This document shows, piece after piece, positions 1 to 9,221 of a stretch of 20,673 bases of DNA. The notes under the pieces are model-generated. The model was not told where the DNA came from, did no database searches, and saw only the letters and a list, made by a program, of their open reading frames with translations. This DNA is from Sporisorium sorghi. Taxonomy: Eukaryota > Basidiomycota > Ustilaginomycetes > Ustilaginales > Ustilaginaceae. Location of the stretch: the NCBI GenBank assembly GCA_023212695.1, contig JALCCG010000345.1, forward strand, positions 1-20,673. Reading direction: 5' to 3'. The number at the start of each line of letters is the position of its first letter. Position 1 is the stretch's first letter. The translations under genes and the position numbers were made by a program.

Positions 1-473
1 GAAATTGGAACCTGGAATTTGAATTAAAGGTCTAACATTTTCAGCAAAACCCTGTGGATGGGGAAAAGGATCCCTGTCTCTGGGGTTTGTCAATTTGGCA
101 GGGCTTACGTATCAGCCGGAAATTGGGGACGGGGACTTTTTGATACCCCCTTTTGAGTTTTGAGTTTCAGTCGCTGCTGCGCTGGTTTGGCTTTCCATCT
201 TTCTTCAATCTCGGCATTGATCCGACTCTGTCAGAACCCTCATCAAGGCAGCATCTCTTCTGTCAATCGGTCTTTTCAAGCCTTCCTTTTGTCTCTTCGA
301 GGCAGCTGGTTCCAAGGAGCAGCTTCAGACGCATATATACCCCAACGGAGCTCTCACCGCCGCAGCATCCCCCGCTTCTGCTTCTGCTCTATCAACATGC
401 CCCGATCCTGCTCACTTCAAGTCGCTTGAGTCAGTGACACCACCAGCTTTGGCTTGCTAGCAATTGCACCACC
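1..473 (+). promoter_or_regulatory. Upstream region of the large orphan gene
   Basis: No supportable gene lies here; the short open frames at 153-437 and 160-429 are Ser/Pro-rich and look like leader sequence. A TATATA stretch at 334-339 sits about 135 bases before the ATG at 474 and could be a TATA element. The last 150 bases before the ATG are rich in C and T, as in many fungal leaders. The window edge may cut off the end of an upstream gene, but nothing supports that directly. Confidence 0.4.
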
Positions 474-3400
474 ATGCGACGCCCCTTCTCATCGCAGCCT
501 ACCAGCTCAAGAGCTTCTACCGACGTCAACCGCGCAGAGTCTTCCAGACACTCAGCCTCATCTTCGAACGGCCGAACTGCTGCATCTCGACAGCAGCCTG
601 AAGAAGATCAAGATGCAGCACGCAGAGCACGTCGTCGGAGGCGTATGGAGGAAGATGCCTACCACGTGAGAGGCTGGGAGGATCTCTACCGAGGAGACGG
701 AAGCAGACCAGTTTTCGCCAACGATCCGAAGCCAAGTTCGAGAAATCGTGCCACCGCATCTTCGAGCCAAACCCCTTCGACCAACAGGGAAAGACCAACT
801 GCCTCTTCCTCGCAACCGCTCGCCAGGCCCAGCCGCGAAACGTCGTCCTCGACTCGTCGGATTCAAGCGTCCACCCAGGCTTCTTCTTCTCGCACTACCT
901 CCAGTCAACAGGCCCCGCCTTCCACTGCGCCAACGCGGTCCTATCGGAGTGCACTCCATGCTACGTCGTCGAGGCTGAAAAAGCGCAAAGCGACCTCGCC
1001 GACTTCACAGCCCAGCCCAACGAAAAAGTTACGAGCCCCTTATCCCTCGCAGCGCCAACCGACACCAGAAGCATCGGATGGGGACAGCTCGGGCGATGAC
1101 TTTGAAATCACCGGCGTCAGCGGACCCGCTCTCACTCGCTTTGCTGTCGACGAGCATCCCAAGCCGAGCGTCAAAGCCTCACCTTCTCCCCTTGGCACAC
1201 CCAAGTCCTCCCAGCCAACACAGTCTGCTGCCCTTCGACGCTCCGCCAGTAGAGCTCCTTCGGCGGGACGACTCTCCCCAGCACCGCCGCGACTGCTTGC
1301 AGGCAATGACCGGCACTCCTCCTCATCTGCTCCGGCGAGTCGGGCTTCTTCGCAACCGCGTGCCTCGCGTGCACCCAGCTCCACCTCCTCCACGGGTCCA
1401 GCCAAACTGTCGCCGCAGGACATCGAGGCGCTCAGTCAGGCCGCCTACGATGCTTTCGTCCAAGGGTCGTCGCTGGCCGATCACATCGGTGATGTTGTGC
1501 GCGACTATTCCGACATGCTCAGCCCTAGCCATGGGGATCGTCCCAAGGTCGAGCAGTTCCAGCAAACATTGGCCCACCTCGGGCCGCAGCTCACCATCCG
1601 ATACCTCCGCGAAGTCATGCCTACACTTCCGCCGCGTCTGGCAAAGCGCTTCGGACCCTCCTTGGCCGCCTACATCCAATACATCAAGCGCGATTGGGGT
1701 GATGAGCAAGATAGCGCTGAGCAAAGCAACGACAACATTCCTGCTCTCGACGCTGCGGCTGCCGAGAGCATCGCGGCGATCGCCTCAACCAACGACCTAG
1801 ATTCAGAAAAGGTGTCGGAGCAGATGGAGTCGGTGCGAAGTCCTGCTGGACCTGCAATTGCTGCTTTGCCTTCTCTGTCTGTTGTTGAAGAGACTGGGCC
1901 AGTTGAAGCGTCAGGCGCGGGTTCGAGTGGTCTTGCATCAGAGGCATCCAATCAAGCTCCTCCTCAAGCTGCAAAGGAGCCTAGCTCGTCCTCTGCTGCT
2001 ATCGAAGCAGAGCCTATTGACGAGGACCCGACCCACGATCCCGAGACAGCGCCCGCCCAAGCCGCCGAACCTGAGCCAGACGTGGCCGATTCCAGTCGTG
2101 AATCTGCTCTTGACTCGACTAGCTCACCACAAGCGTTCGGAACACCACCTGAACAGCCAGACGACGAAGGAGAGGAGGATCATCGACATGATCAGCAAGA
2201 GCCTCAAGAGCCTCCAATGCTCGAAGCGCCAAGACATTGCGAGGAACGAGAGGAGCAGAGGCAGCGAGCGGTGCACGAGAAGCAAGACGAGTCCGAGCAG
2301 TCCGAAGACGAGGAGGAGGAGCAAGACGAATCGCAAGGGCAACACCATGGCCAGCACTCAAACGAGCACGGGCACGAGGAGGAGCAAGACGAGTTGGTCG
2401 ACGAACTCGACGACGACGACCAAAATAGGTCCATCACTCAGGCGCAAGGAGTCGAACAAGTGCTGCACCAAGGCGATGCTTCAGCTGTTAGTGAGGATGG
2501 AATGCTAGGCGCTCCTCCGACTAAGGCTCTCGAGCAACACGATATTGCTGGCGACGGAGAGGAAGAGGCTCAAGCAGCTCGCGAGGGTCAGCCAAACAAT
2601 CCGGAGAACGGCGATGTCCTGCAAGGTCAATCGACCGACCGAAACGCCCAGCAGGCAGCCGCAGCAGATGCGCACGTCGGGACACTCGAGACACAGGTCG
2701 CAGACGCCTCCGGCACATCGCATCCTGCAGCATCAGAACCTACCGAAGTCAATCGTCCCCAGACCGAAGTCGAAGGTGTCGAGCAAACAACGTCGGACAG
2801 GCAGGACGCTCAGCAGCAGCCCTCCCCACAGCAAGCGAATAGCCAACAGGAACCGGACTCAGATGTGGCTAGCAATGCTGCGGCCGGAGACGAACAGGCT
2901 GATGCGACCTTGATCCAAGCGTCAGACTCCAGCAAAGAGCCTGCTCGCGCCGAGGAATTCAACGACGTCACCATTGACGATTTGGATGCTCCTGCGGATC
3001 CCACTGCAGATCGGGTGGCTACTGCAGTCGAAGCGGTCGAGCAAGCGCTTGCAGCCGAAAGCGACATGCATCCTGCTGATCCCAACGACGAAGCTGTTCT
3101 CGCCTCTGGCGCCTCTGTCACTGCGGCCGACTCACCGATGCAAGAGGATGATCCTGCAAAAGCTCCGTCACACCAGGATCCGGCATCGGATGCTAGCTCT
3201 CCTCCTGTTGCCGCTTCAGAGGCACGGGCAGTGGCGACTCCCCCTGTGCCTTCACGGTCAAGCAGCGCCGAGCCAGAGGCTGAAGCAGTGGCAGCCACGG
3301 CAGAGACCGGCGACGCCATGTCGGATGCAAGTCCGGTGCAGGCGGAGCCTCAGCCATCTGCCGAAGCTGAGGCGCCACAGCCCGTCGCCTCCACTTCAGC

Positions 3401-5354
3401 AGCTCCGCTTGAGGCGGCTGATGCAGACACCCGTGATCCGCCCGTTCCAGCTGCCATGGTAGCGGTTTCTGATCTCAATGCGGCTTCGGCAGCGGCAGAA
3501 GCAGTTCCTGACCAAGTCGAGCAACCCTCTTGTCCCCCAATTGCAGACGACACTGCTCAGCAAGACGATCCAACCGAGGCCGCTGAACATGGCGAAGCAC
3601 CCGGCGCGCTGGTGGTCCCCGCTGCAGCAGACATCGACGTCGATGGCAACCCAGCCCAACCCAGTCGCAACCTCGAGCGAGCCAGCAGCCAGGCAGGTTC
3701 CGACACTACGACAGCGACTCGGCCAAAAAGGACGATCGACGACCGCATGAAGTCGCTGCTGAAGGACCTTGCCAAGGCCAAGGGCAAAAAAAAATCGTCG
3801 TACCGGGCAATTCAGAAGTTGAAGCCTCGGCGCGCTGGTTTCGGTTCATCGAAGACGATCCGAGACCTGGTGGAGCACTGGCAGGATCCCGCCAAGATGA
3901 TCCCGTGGACGTGTCTGCAAGAGTTGGGGCCCACGATCTTCCACAAGAGAGCGCACGAGCACATGCACCTCGATGTGCACACGATTGCAGACCGGTTGTC
4001 CAACACGAGACCCGTGCAATTTGTGAGGGACAAGGTGCCGGAGCGAGTCATTGCGCGGGCGCTGATGGAGTTCCCGCGCGTTCCGCACATGCTGCACTGC
4101 TGGAACGAGGAGAAGACCAAATACTTTGCCTCGCGAGGATTGCCGCAGCCGACCGATACGAAGCCCGAGTTTAGGTACGCAGATGCGCAAGGGGCGGGGA
4201 TCAGCAGCCCAAGGCTTTTGGAGGTGCCGAACGCAGACTCGCAGCATTCCAGATCGAGCGGCTCGCCACTGCCGGTTCAGAGCATGACACAGTCGCGTCC
4301 AGTACGCTCACCCACGACGGCTCAGCCTGCGAACTCGCACGCACAGGCGACGACGGCAGCTTACCACAGCGGGCCATCGCAGCAAGGTGCTGCTGCTCGT
4401 TCAGTCGCTCCATTGCCGACTCGGACGCTGCCGCAAGTGGGCTCGCAGCAACTTGCTGCACAACTGGCACAGATGGCCACAATGGCGCCCGGCAACCTTG
4501 CCCAGCATCCGCGGCAGGTTGCAGCGATGCCACCTGTTCCTTTGCGTCTTCTCCCACCACAGCATGTTGCCATGCCGCAGGCCGTCCAGCTGCAACAGCA
4601 GCAACAACTACAGCAGCAGCTGCAGCAAACGCAGCTGTCGGCCAATGCGATACGAGCGGCGATGATCAAGGAAGCGACGGAACGCGTGTTCTCAGGCCTA
4701 GCCGCCGACTGCCTCTCTTTCGCAGAACAGGTGGTTGGCTCGCCCGCCACCGACGAGCTAGCCATGCGCCCGCATTTCAGCGAAGCCGACGTGCTGCACG
4801 TGCTCAACTTTGTCGCGGATACGTACCAGCGCGAAGTCGAAACTGAACGCCGCTCCGGGCGCAACTGCGCGAAAGCCGAAGAGCACTACGCCAAGGTGCT
4901 GCGCGTGCGGAGCGTGGCCTTGGACGTGATTGCGCTGACGCGAATGCTGAACCGCGTCAAGATGTGCCTGAACGAGGCGGCGATCGAGTCGCTGCGCCGC
5001 ACCGGGGTGGCGTCGGCCGAGCACTGGCTAGATCACCTCAACACCGCGCCCAAGTGGGACGGGGTGAAGCAGTATCTGTTGAGGGGCGAGCAGGGCGTGG
5101 CGGCGTTGTCGCGGGCGGAGAGTAACATGTTGTTGCAGAGGCAGGTGGATCGGTTGAATAAGCGGCTGGAGGGGTTGTTGGAGAGTCTGATGAGTATCGA
5201 TGGGTTGGTGGGAGGTCGAGTAAGTGGGGTGGAGAGGGGAAGGGAGGAGGAGGAGGAGGCGCAGGAGGTGATTCGGAACGAGTGCGAGGGTATTGGGCGG
5301 ATCTGTTGCAAGCATGTCGTGGGTATCTTGGTGGGTGATTCCGAGGGGCGGTAG
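474..5354 (+). CDS. Large disordered protein of unknown function, probably nuclear
   Basis: One open frame of 1626 residues starts at an ATG in good context (CACCATG). I do not recognise the family. Residues 1-310 are Ser/Arg/Pro-rich with basic clusters (such as KKRK) that could be nuclear signals. Residues about 313-410 form a helical, non-repetitive block beginning SPQDIEALSQAAYDAF. Residues about 410-1080 are Glu/Asp/Gln/Ala/Ser-rich and low in complexity, with a very acidic stretch around 560-650. A second ordered block at about 1086-1225 is basic at first, then has many aromatic and His residues (HWQDPAKMIPW, HKRAHEHMHLDVHTIADRL). A Gln-rich tract lies near 1370-1390, and a helical, coiled-coil-like C-terminus follows from about 1395. 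The final 44 residues may be untranslated intron (see the candidate intron at 5220-5399), in which case the protein is 1601 residues ending at 5459. It is convergent with the BAR gene. A chromatin or transcription role is a guess from composition only. Confidence 0.8.
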   Translation: MRRPFSSQPTSSRASTDVNRAESSRHSASSSNGRTAASRQQPEEDQDAARRARRRRRMEEDAYHVRGWEDLYRGDGSRPVFANDPKPSSRNRATASSSQTPSTNRERPTASSSQPLARPSRETSSSTRRIQASTQASSSRTTSSQQAPPSTAPTRSYRSALHATSSRLKKRKATSPTSQPSPTKKLRAPYPSQRQPTPEASDGDSSGDDFEITGVSGPALTRFAVDEHPKPSVKASPSPLGTPKSSQPTQSAALRRSASRAPSAGRLSPAPPRLLAGNDRHSSSSAPASRASSQPRASRAPSSTSSTGPAKLSPQDIEALSQAAYDAFVQGSSLADHIGDVVRDYSDMLSPSHGDRPKVEQFQQTLAHLGPQLTIRYLREVMPTLPPRLAKRFGPSLAAYIQYIKRDWGDEQDSAEQSNDNIPALDAAAAESIAAIASTNDLDSEKVSEQMESVRSPAGPAIAALPSLSVVEETGPVEASGAGSSGLASEASNQAPPQAAKEPSSSSAAIEAEPIDEDPTHDPETAPAQAAEPEPDVADSSRESALDSTSSPQAFGTPPEQPDDEGEEDHRHDQQEPQEPPMLEAPRHCEEREEQRQRAVHEKQDESEQSEDEEEEQDESQGQHHGQHSNEHGHEEEQDELVDELDDDDQNRSITQAQGVEQVLHQGDASAVSEDGMLGAPPTKALEQHDIAGDGEEEAQAAREGQPNNPENGDVLQGQSTDRNAQQAAAADAHVGTLETQVADASGTSHPAASEPTEVNRPQTEVEGVEQTTSDRQDAQQQPSPQQANSQQEPDSDVASNAAAGDEQADATLIQASDSSKEPARAEEFNDVTIDDLDAPADPTADRVATAVEAVEQALAAESDMHPADPNDEAVLASGASVTAADSPMQEDDPAKAPSHQDPASDASSPPVAASEARAVATPPVPSRSSSAEPEAEAVAATAETGDAMSDASPVQAEPQPSAEAEAPQPVASTSAAPLEAADADTRDPPVPAAMVAVSDLNAASAAAEAVPDQVEQPSCPPIADDTAQQDDPTEAAEHGEAPGALVVPAAADIDVDGNPAQPSRNLERASSQAGSDTTTATRPKRTIDDRMKSLLKDLAKAKGKKKSSYRAIQKLKPRRAGFGSSKTIRDLVEHWQDPAKMIPWTCLQELGPTIFHKRAHEHMHLDVHTIADRLSNTRPVQFVRDKVPERVIARALMEFPRVPHMLHCWNEEKTKYFASRGLPQPTDTKPEFRYADAQGAGISSPRLLEVPNADSQHSRSSGSPLPVQSMTQSRPVRSPTTAQPANSHAQATTAAYHSGPSQQGAAARSVAPLPTRTLPQVGSQQLAAQLAQMATMAPGNLAQHPRQVAAMPPVPLRLLPPQHVAMPQAVQLQQQQQLQQQLQQTQLSANAIRAAMIKEATERVFSGLAADCLSFAEQVVGSPATDELAMRPHFSEADVLHVLNFVADTYQREVETERRSGRNCAKAEEHYAKVLRVRSVALDVIALTRMLNRVKMCLNEAAIESLRRTGVASAEHWLDHLNTAPKWDGVKQYLLRGEQGVAALSRAESNMLLQRQVDRLNKRLEGLLESLMSIDGLVGGRVSGVERGREEEEEAQEVIRNECEGIGRICCKHVVGILVGDSEGR

Positions 5355-5399
5355 CGGCAGCATCAAAAGACATTTGTCTCATCCATCTCACTCTTGCAG
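5220..5399 (+). other. Candidate 180-nt phase-0 intron near the 3' end of the large orphan gene
   Basis: A perfect GTAAGT donor at 5220-5225 is matched by a pyrimidine-rich acceptor (CACTCTTGCAG, ending at 5399). A CTCAT branch-like site has its A at 5381, 18 bases before the acceptor end. Splicing would be phase 0 and would replace the Glu/Gly-rich tail that follows residue 1582. The new tail would be 19 residues beginning NENLFTP and end at TGA 5457-5459. The open frame also reads through without splicing, so transcript data are needed to decide. Confidence 0.5.
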
Positions 5400-5459
5400 A
5401 ATGAGAACTTGTTCACACCCGTCCCCTCGCTGCTTGCACAGGCTGGTCGTGATCCATGA
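5400..5459 (+). CDS. Candidate last exon of the large orphan gene
   Basis: If the intron at 5220-5399 is real, this exon adds 19 codons and a TGA stop in frame with the main reading frame. The encoded tail contains LFTPVPSLLAQAG, a more ordinary-looking C-terminus than the read-through version. Only 48 bases would then separate this stop from the stop of the convergent BAR gene. Confidence 0.4.
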   Translation, partial: NENLFTPVPSLLAQAGRDP

Positions 5460-5507
5460 AAAAGAACGATTGCAATACAAGAGAAAACAAAGCACCTCCC
5501 TCCTCCA

Positions 5508-6296
5508 TTACTGACCAATACCGCAGATGGACAGCTCGCGCATCTCCTGCAGCACCGCCTCGACCTGGTTATCCAGCTGACCATGCGCATAATCATCCCT
5601 GACTCCATCCGCAAAGAACCTTTGCACACCTCCCAGCTTCTCGTACCCATCTTCCGCAAACTTGGCCTGGATCCTGACCATGGCCTCGAAGCTCGGATCT
5701 AGATACGGAATCCTCAAATCGACCAGCTGCGGCAATTCAACCTTGATCTGCTCGTCGAGGCTTTCGAACACCACCCGTGCGTCATCGAGCTCCTTCTCGG
5801 CCTTGGGCAGTTTCAGCGGGTCTTCCGACGGCTTGTCCACCAGCTTCCTATGCTTGCTGCGGGCGGCGTCGTAGTCGACCAGCTTGCGGTTGCGTTTATC
5901 GAGGATCTTGTTGACCTCTGGGAAGTACGAGACGAGTTTGCCGATGGGTTCGAGCACGGTTGCGCGGTAAGGTGCGTCGATCTCTTTGGCGGTTTTGGTG
6001 TCGAGCTCGTCCACGGCGCGGCGGTAGGCGTTGGCGGACATGGCGGCGTCCGAGCTGTCCGTGTAGAACCCATCGACCGCCTCGGCAATGCGGGCTTGGG
6101 AGGAGGCGAGGGAGCGGATCGCATCCAGATAGGCTTTGGCTTCTTTTTGTAAGGAGGTCACTTCGCGCTCCAGAGTGCGGTATTGTTCTTCAGTGGCGTT
6201 GTATTCAGAGTCGACGGTGCGCTCGACTTGGCCCGTCTTTTGCATCAACGTGGTGCCGGCGCGGTTTATGGATTTCTTGAAGCCGCCCCACGACAT
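5508..6296 (-). CDS. RVS161: BAR-domain amphiphysin-like protein, Rvs161/Hob3 family
   Basis: The 262-residue product matches the Rvs161/Hob3 family along its whole length. It has the N-terminal MSWGGFKKSINRAG amphipathic H0 helix, KEAKAYLDAIRSL near 51-63, PYRATVLEPIGK at 109-120, KLVDKPSEDPLKLPKAEKEL at 151-170, ELPQLVDLRIPYLDPSFEA at 187-205 and a C-terminal SICGIGQ. Family knowledge: these proteins form crescent-shaped dimers, with Rvs167 as partner in yeast. They bind and curve plasma membrane at endocytic sites and link to actin; Hob3 also acts in cytokinesis. There is no SH3 domain, as expected for the Rvs161 branch as opposed to Rvs167. The gene is intron-free and of normal length. 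It is divergent from VPS60 and convergent with the large orphan gene. Confidence 0.95.
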   Translation of the reverse strand: MSWGGFKKSINRAGTTLMQKTGQVERTVDSEYNATEEQYRTLEREVTSLQKEAKAYLDAIRSLASSQARIAEAVDGFYTDSSDAAMSANAYRRAVDELDTKTAKEIDAPYRATVLEPIGKLVSYFPEVNKILDKRNRKLVDYDAARSKHRKLVDKPSEDPLKLPKAEKELDDARVVFESLDEQIKVELPQLVDLRIPYLDPSFEAMVRIQAKFAEDGYEKLGGVQRFFADGVRDDYAHGQLDNQVEAVLQEMRELSICGIGQ

Positions 6297-6734
6297 GGTT
6301 GGGCGAAGGTTGGCTGTGGATTGGGCCGGGGGGGGGGGGGGGACTGGTGACGATTCGTTGTTGAGGAGCGGCTTCCGCTGCCACTGTTGATGGTAGTGCG
6401 AGGTGGTGATGACGATGATTAGGTCTGCGTGAGGATCGTTGTGATAGTGACGATGATGGTGATGGTGACGGACGAGGTAACGATGACGGAACTCCCTCAG
6501 AGTGCAGCGAGCGAAAGCCCAATTGAAATTTCCCCTTCAACTGTATTCACGCCGAACACACGTTTGTATTCAGCACTGCCTCCACAAACCACACTGGCCC
6601 AGTGCTGCATCCCTTCTGGGCTGTGCACGGATGCAGAGGCTGCTCTCTCTCTGCTGTTCCCGAACTGTGGACCCTGACATGCCATCCTCCTCCTCCTCAT
6701 CGTCACCCCACCCCACCACCACCCGCACAGCACG
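6297..6734. promoter_or_regulatory. Divergent promoter shared by RVS161 and VPS60
   Basis: This 438-base gap separates the two start codons and must hold both promoters. It contains a run of 15 G residues at 6328-6342, close to the RVS161 start, then a GATGATGGTGATGGTGACGG-type imperfect repeat around 6445-6475. A C-rich stretch with many CTC and CAC triplets lies just before the VPS60 ATG. No clear TATA box was seen. Confidence 0.6.
6328..6342 (+). repeat. (G)15 homopolymer
   Basis: Fifteen consecutive G residues lie 32-46 bases upstream of the RVS161 ATG, so they would read as C15 in that leader or core promoter. The tract could form a G-quadruplex-like structure, vary in length between strains, or be mis-sized by sequencing. 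Confidence 0.95.
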
Positions 6735-7400
6735 ATGAACCGACTGTTCGGCAGCAAAGCGTCCAAACCCAAGCCCTCGCTCACAGACGCGATTGCGTCC
6801 ACCGAGACGCGCGCGGACAGTGTCGAGGTGAAGATCCGCAAGCTCGACGCCGAGCTGACCCGCTATCGCGATCAGATGCGCAAGATGCGCGATGGCCCCG
6901 GCAAATCCGCCATCCAGCAGCGCGCCCTCCGCGTCCTCAAGCAAAAGCGCCTGTACGAGAACCAGCTCGCACAGCTCCAGCAGCAGAGCTACAACATGGA
7001 ACAGGCCACCATGACCACCGAAAACCTGCGCAACACCATGGCCACGTTCGACGCCATGCAAACCGCGAATAAGGAGATGAAGAAAACTTACGGCAAGATT
7101 GATTTGGATAAGATCGAGAGTATGCAGGACGAGATGGAAGATCTCATCGAGGCCGCGAACGAGGTGCAGGAGACGTTGGGGCGGAGTTATGGCGTGCCGG
7201 ACGAGGTGGACGAGGAGGATCTGCAGGCGGAGCTGGACGCGTTGGAGGCGGAGGGATGGGGCGGGGAAGAGGAGGCGGAGGGCGTGCCGAGCTATTTGCA
7301 GAGCAACCAGGAGCTGCCGGACTTTGTGGACGAACTGCCGAGCGAGGGCGTGGTGGCGGGCGAGAGTAAGGAGCATGGCGAGGCTTTGCGCGCGGCGTAA
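6735..7400 (+). CDS. VPS60: ESCRT-III-associated protein Vps60 (CHMP5/Mos10)
   Basis: The 221-residue protein has the hallmark start MNRLFGSKASKPKPSLTDAI, followed by VEVKIRKLDAELTRYRDQM, MRDGPGKSAIQQRALRVLKQ and QQQSYNMEQA, then TTENLRNTMATFDAM and ESMQDEMEDLIEAANEVQE. All are typical of the Snf7-fold core of the Vps60/CHMP5 branch. The basic N-terminal half and acidic C-terminal half (EEDLQAELDALEAEGWGGEE) match the autoinhibited ESCRT-III layout. The C-terminal tail is expected to bind Vta1/LIP5 and so modulate Vps4 at the endosome; this is family knowledge. Length is normal and there is no intron. The ATG at 6735 lies in good context (GCACGATGA) and gives the conserved N-terminus. It is convergent with SSL1. 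Confidence 0.96.
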   Translation: MNRLFGSKASKPKPSLTDAIASTETRADSVEVKIRKLDAELTRYRDQMRKMRDGPGKSAIQQRALRVLKQKRLYENQLAQLQQQSYNMEQATMTTENLRNTMATFDAMQTANKEMKKTYGKIDLDKIESMQDEMEDLIEAANEVQETLGRSYGVPDEVDEEDLQAELDALEAEGWGGEEEAEGVPSYLQSNQELPDFVDELPSEGVVAGESKEHGEALRAA

Positions 7401-7697
7401 CGGGGAGAGCGACGCAGAAGCACATTCCCTCGATATCTACCGACTTTAACGACACAGCAGCAGTGATGAAGGCACGCCGCACCGCGAATCCGTCTGTCTG
7501 CTTGTCGACAAGAGGCCTCAGGATGTTTTTGTGAAGCAGAGCAATCGAAAATTGACACCAAAAAAAGCGCCTTCAAAAGATGCCCTCAAAATCACCCTTA
7601 AAAAGGCCTAAAAAGGCCTCCTCGACATCCATCACTCGCATACTCTCAGCACACTCTACACAACGCTCGCAAAGCAACCGTTTCATCGCTGTCTCAT
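7401..7697. other. Convergent 3' region between VPS60 and SSL1
   Basis: This stretch of 297 bases holds no supportable gene and must contain both transcript ends. A perfect tandem 10-mer AAAAAGGCCT occupies 7600-7609 and 7610-7619. Its core AGGCCT is a palindrome. No clear polyadenylation signal can be assigned by eye. Confidence 0.5.
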
Positions 7698-9221
7698 TCA
7701 ACAACACCCAGGACATACATGCAGCTGCTCGTGCACAAACGCATCGCACTCCAGGCAAAAATCCCGCCCACACCGCGTACACCTATACCTCGAACTCGCC
7801 GACAGCCCTGCCTCTTCCAACGCCCTGTCCGCTGCTGCACTGCGCTCTTTCTGCAGCGACGGAAATGGCAAGTTGCACGAGAAGCACGCTCCGTCATCGT
7901 CGGTGACGTCGGACCACGCGACGGCCTTCCAGTTGGGCACGGGGAACAGGTGGTGGTACGAGCGCGCGAGGTGCGTCGACATGACGATCGTGATGCCGCA
8001 CACGGGGCAGTCGGTGGGTACGTCGCACACCTTGACGCCGCAGCGCGGGCAGATGTAGCCGCTTCCGTGTGAGCGAGAGTGGCAGGCGCAGAGGGTTGGG
8101 GCGGCGTGGGCGGGTAGGCGGAGCGGGAAGGCCATCTGGAGCAGGTCGACGCCGTTTTGCACTTCGTCGTCGTCCTCGTCTGGCGCTGTTCCGTTCGTAG
8201 CAGTCCCATTGGTCGCACCTCCACTGCGTCGCTTGGTCCGCCTCGGCCCCTCGACCGCCGGCGGAGGCACCAGCTCGAACAGCGAATCGTGAAAATGCCC
8301 CTCGTTCAGCGCCACACTGAACGTCCCACCCGTCCGCGTACACACATCCTTGAACACCTTGACCTCCGCCGCGAGATGCACGATCGATACTCGAATATTA
8401 TCCTTGACCAGCGCGCCGATCGTATCGTGAATATTGCCCGGATCGCACGTGGTCAAGCTGCCAAAAATCGCAAGGATCTCTCTCGAGTTACTCGCCGGCA
8501 AATGCACCAGACTGCTGCGTGCCATTTCGAGCGCGTTCTGCAACGACGGTTCGCCGCGCGGTTCGAGTCGACGCTTGTTGGAGAGCGAAGCCGTGTGATC
8601 CACCGTGTTGCCTCCCATCATGGCGAGCCGCTCTGCGATGCCTTGGCGCGTGCCGATGATCGATAGCTGTCCGATGGGATTCTGGTCAAAATACTCGCCG
8701 ACGAATTCGCGTGCGTATTGCAGGGTGACATCAAATCGATTGGGTCGCATGTCCTTTTCGAGCATGCTCGCCGATAGATCGATGAGAAGCACGAGGTGAC
8801 GGATGATGCCGCGCTGTACGGGAGCTACATCTTTCAACACACGTCGACGCTTGGAGCCTTCGATCATGGAGCGCACCGCGCTTTCGAGCGAGCCCGAGCC
8901 GTCTTCGGCGACCGCATCCCACGATCGTTTGTACGTGGCTTCCCACGAGTACCCTTGGTCCTTTTGCTTTGATTTTGCGCTGGCTGCAGCTTTGGCTCGA
9001 GCGGCGACCGAAGCAGTGTTACTAGCGGCACCGGCGGCCGAGGTTCCTGCTTTTCCATTCGCCACTGAACGGGATGCAGCACCTCGTAATGATCCTAGCC
9101 TGGGTAACGACGGCGCTGAGCGGTACTCGTCGCCGCTGTCATCGTCGTCGAGAAAGTCCTCGGCATCGTAGGCGTCGGCGCCATCGTCGACGTATTCGTC
9201 GTCGGCTATACGTGGCGGCAT
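7698..9221 (-). CDS. SSL1: TFIIH core subunit Ssl1 (p44)
   Basis: The 507-residue protein is recognisable as Ssl1/p44. Residues 1-85 form an acidic then Ala/Ser-rich tail. QGYSWEATYKRSWDAV at about 89-104 is the conserved entry to a von Willebrand A domain at about 140-320. That domain carries the DLSAS metal-site motif (148-152) and MRPNRFD (158-164). The C-terminal zinc regions have a first cluster around Cys378-Cys408 (CPRCGVKVC, CPVCG) and a RING-like C4C4 end around Cys446-Cys506 (CTRCGRDFCLECDAFVHEQL, CPGC). In the family, p44 contacts and stimulates the XPD/Rad3 helicase within TFIIH for transcription initiation and nucleotide excision repair. A low-complexity acidic insert at about 325-355 separates the VWA and zinc parts. 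No intron is needed. It is divergent from the SSR4-like gene. Confidence 0.96.
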   Translation of the reverse strand: MPPRIADDEYVDDGADAYDAEDFLDDDDSGDEYRSAPSLPRLGSLRGAASRSVANGKAGTSAAGAASNTASVAARAKAAASAKSKQKDQGYSWEATYKRSWDAVAEDGSGSLESAVRSMIEGSKRRRVLKDVAPVQRGIIRHLVLLIDLSASMLEKDMRPNRFDVTLQYAREFVGEYFDQNPIGQLSIIGTRQGIAERLAMMGGNTVDHTASLSNKRRLEPRGEPSLQNALEMARSSLVHLPASNSREILAIFGSLTTCDPGNIHDTIGALVKDNIRVSIVHLAAEVKVFKDVCTRTGGTFSVALNEGHFHDSLFELVPPPAVEGPRRTKRRSGGATNGTATNGTAPDEDDDEVQNGVDLLQMAFPLRLPAHAAPTLCACHSRSHGSGYICPRCGVKVCDVPTDCPVCGITIVMSTHLARSYHHLFPVPNWKAVAWSDVTDDDGACFSCNLPFPSLQKERSAAADRALEEAGLSASSRYRCTRCGRDFCLECDAFVHEQLHVCPGCC

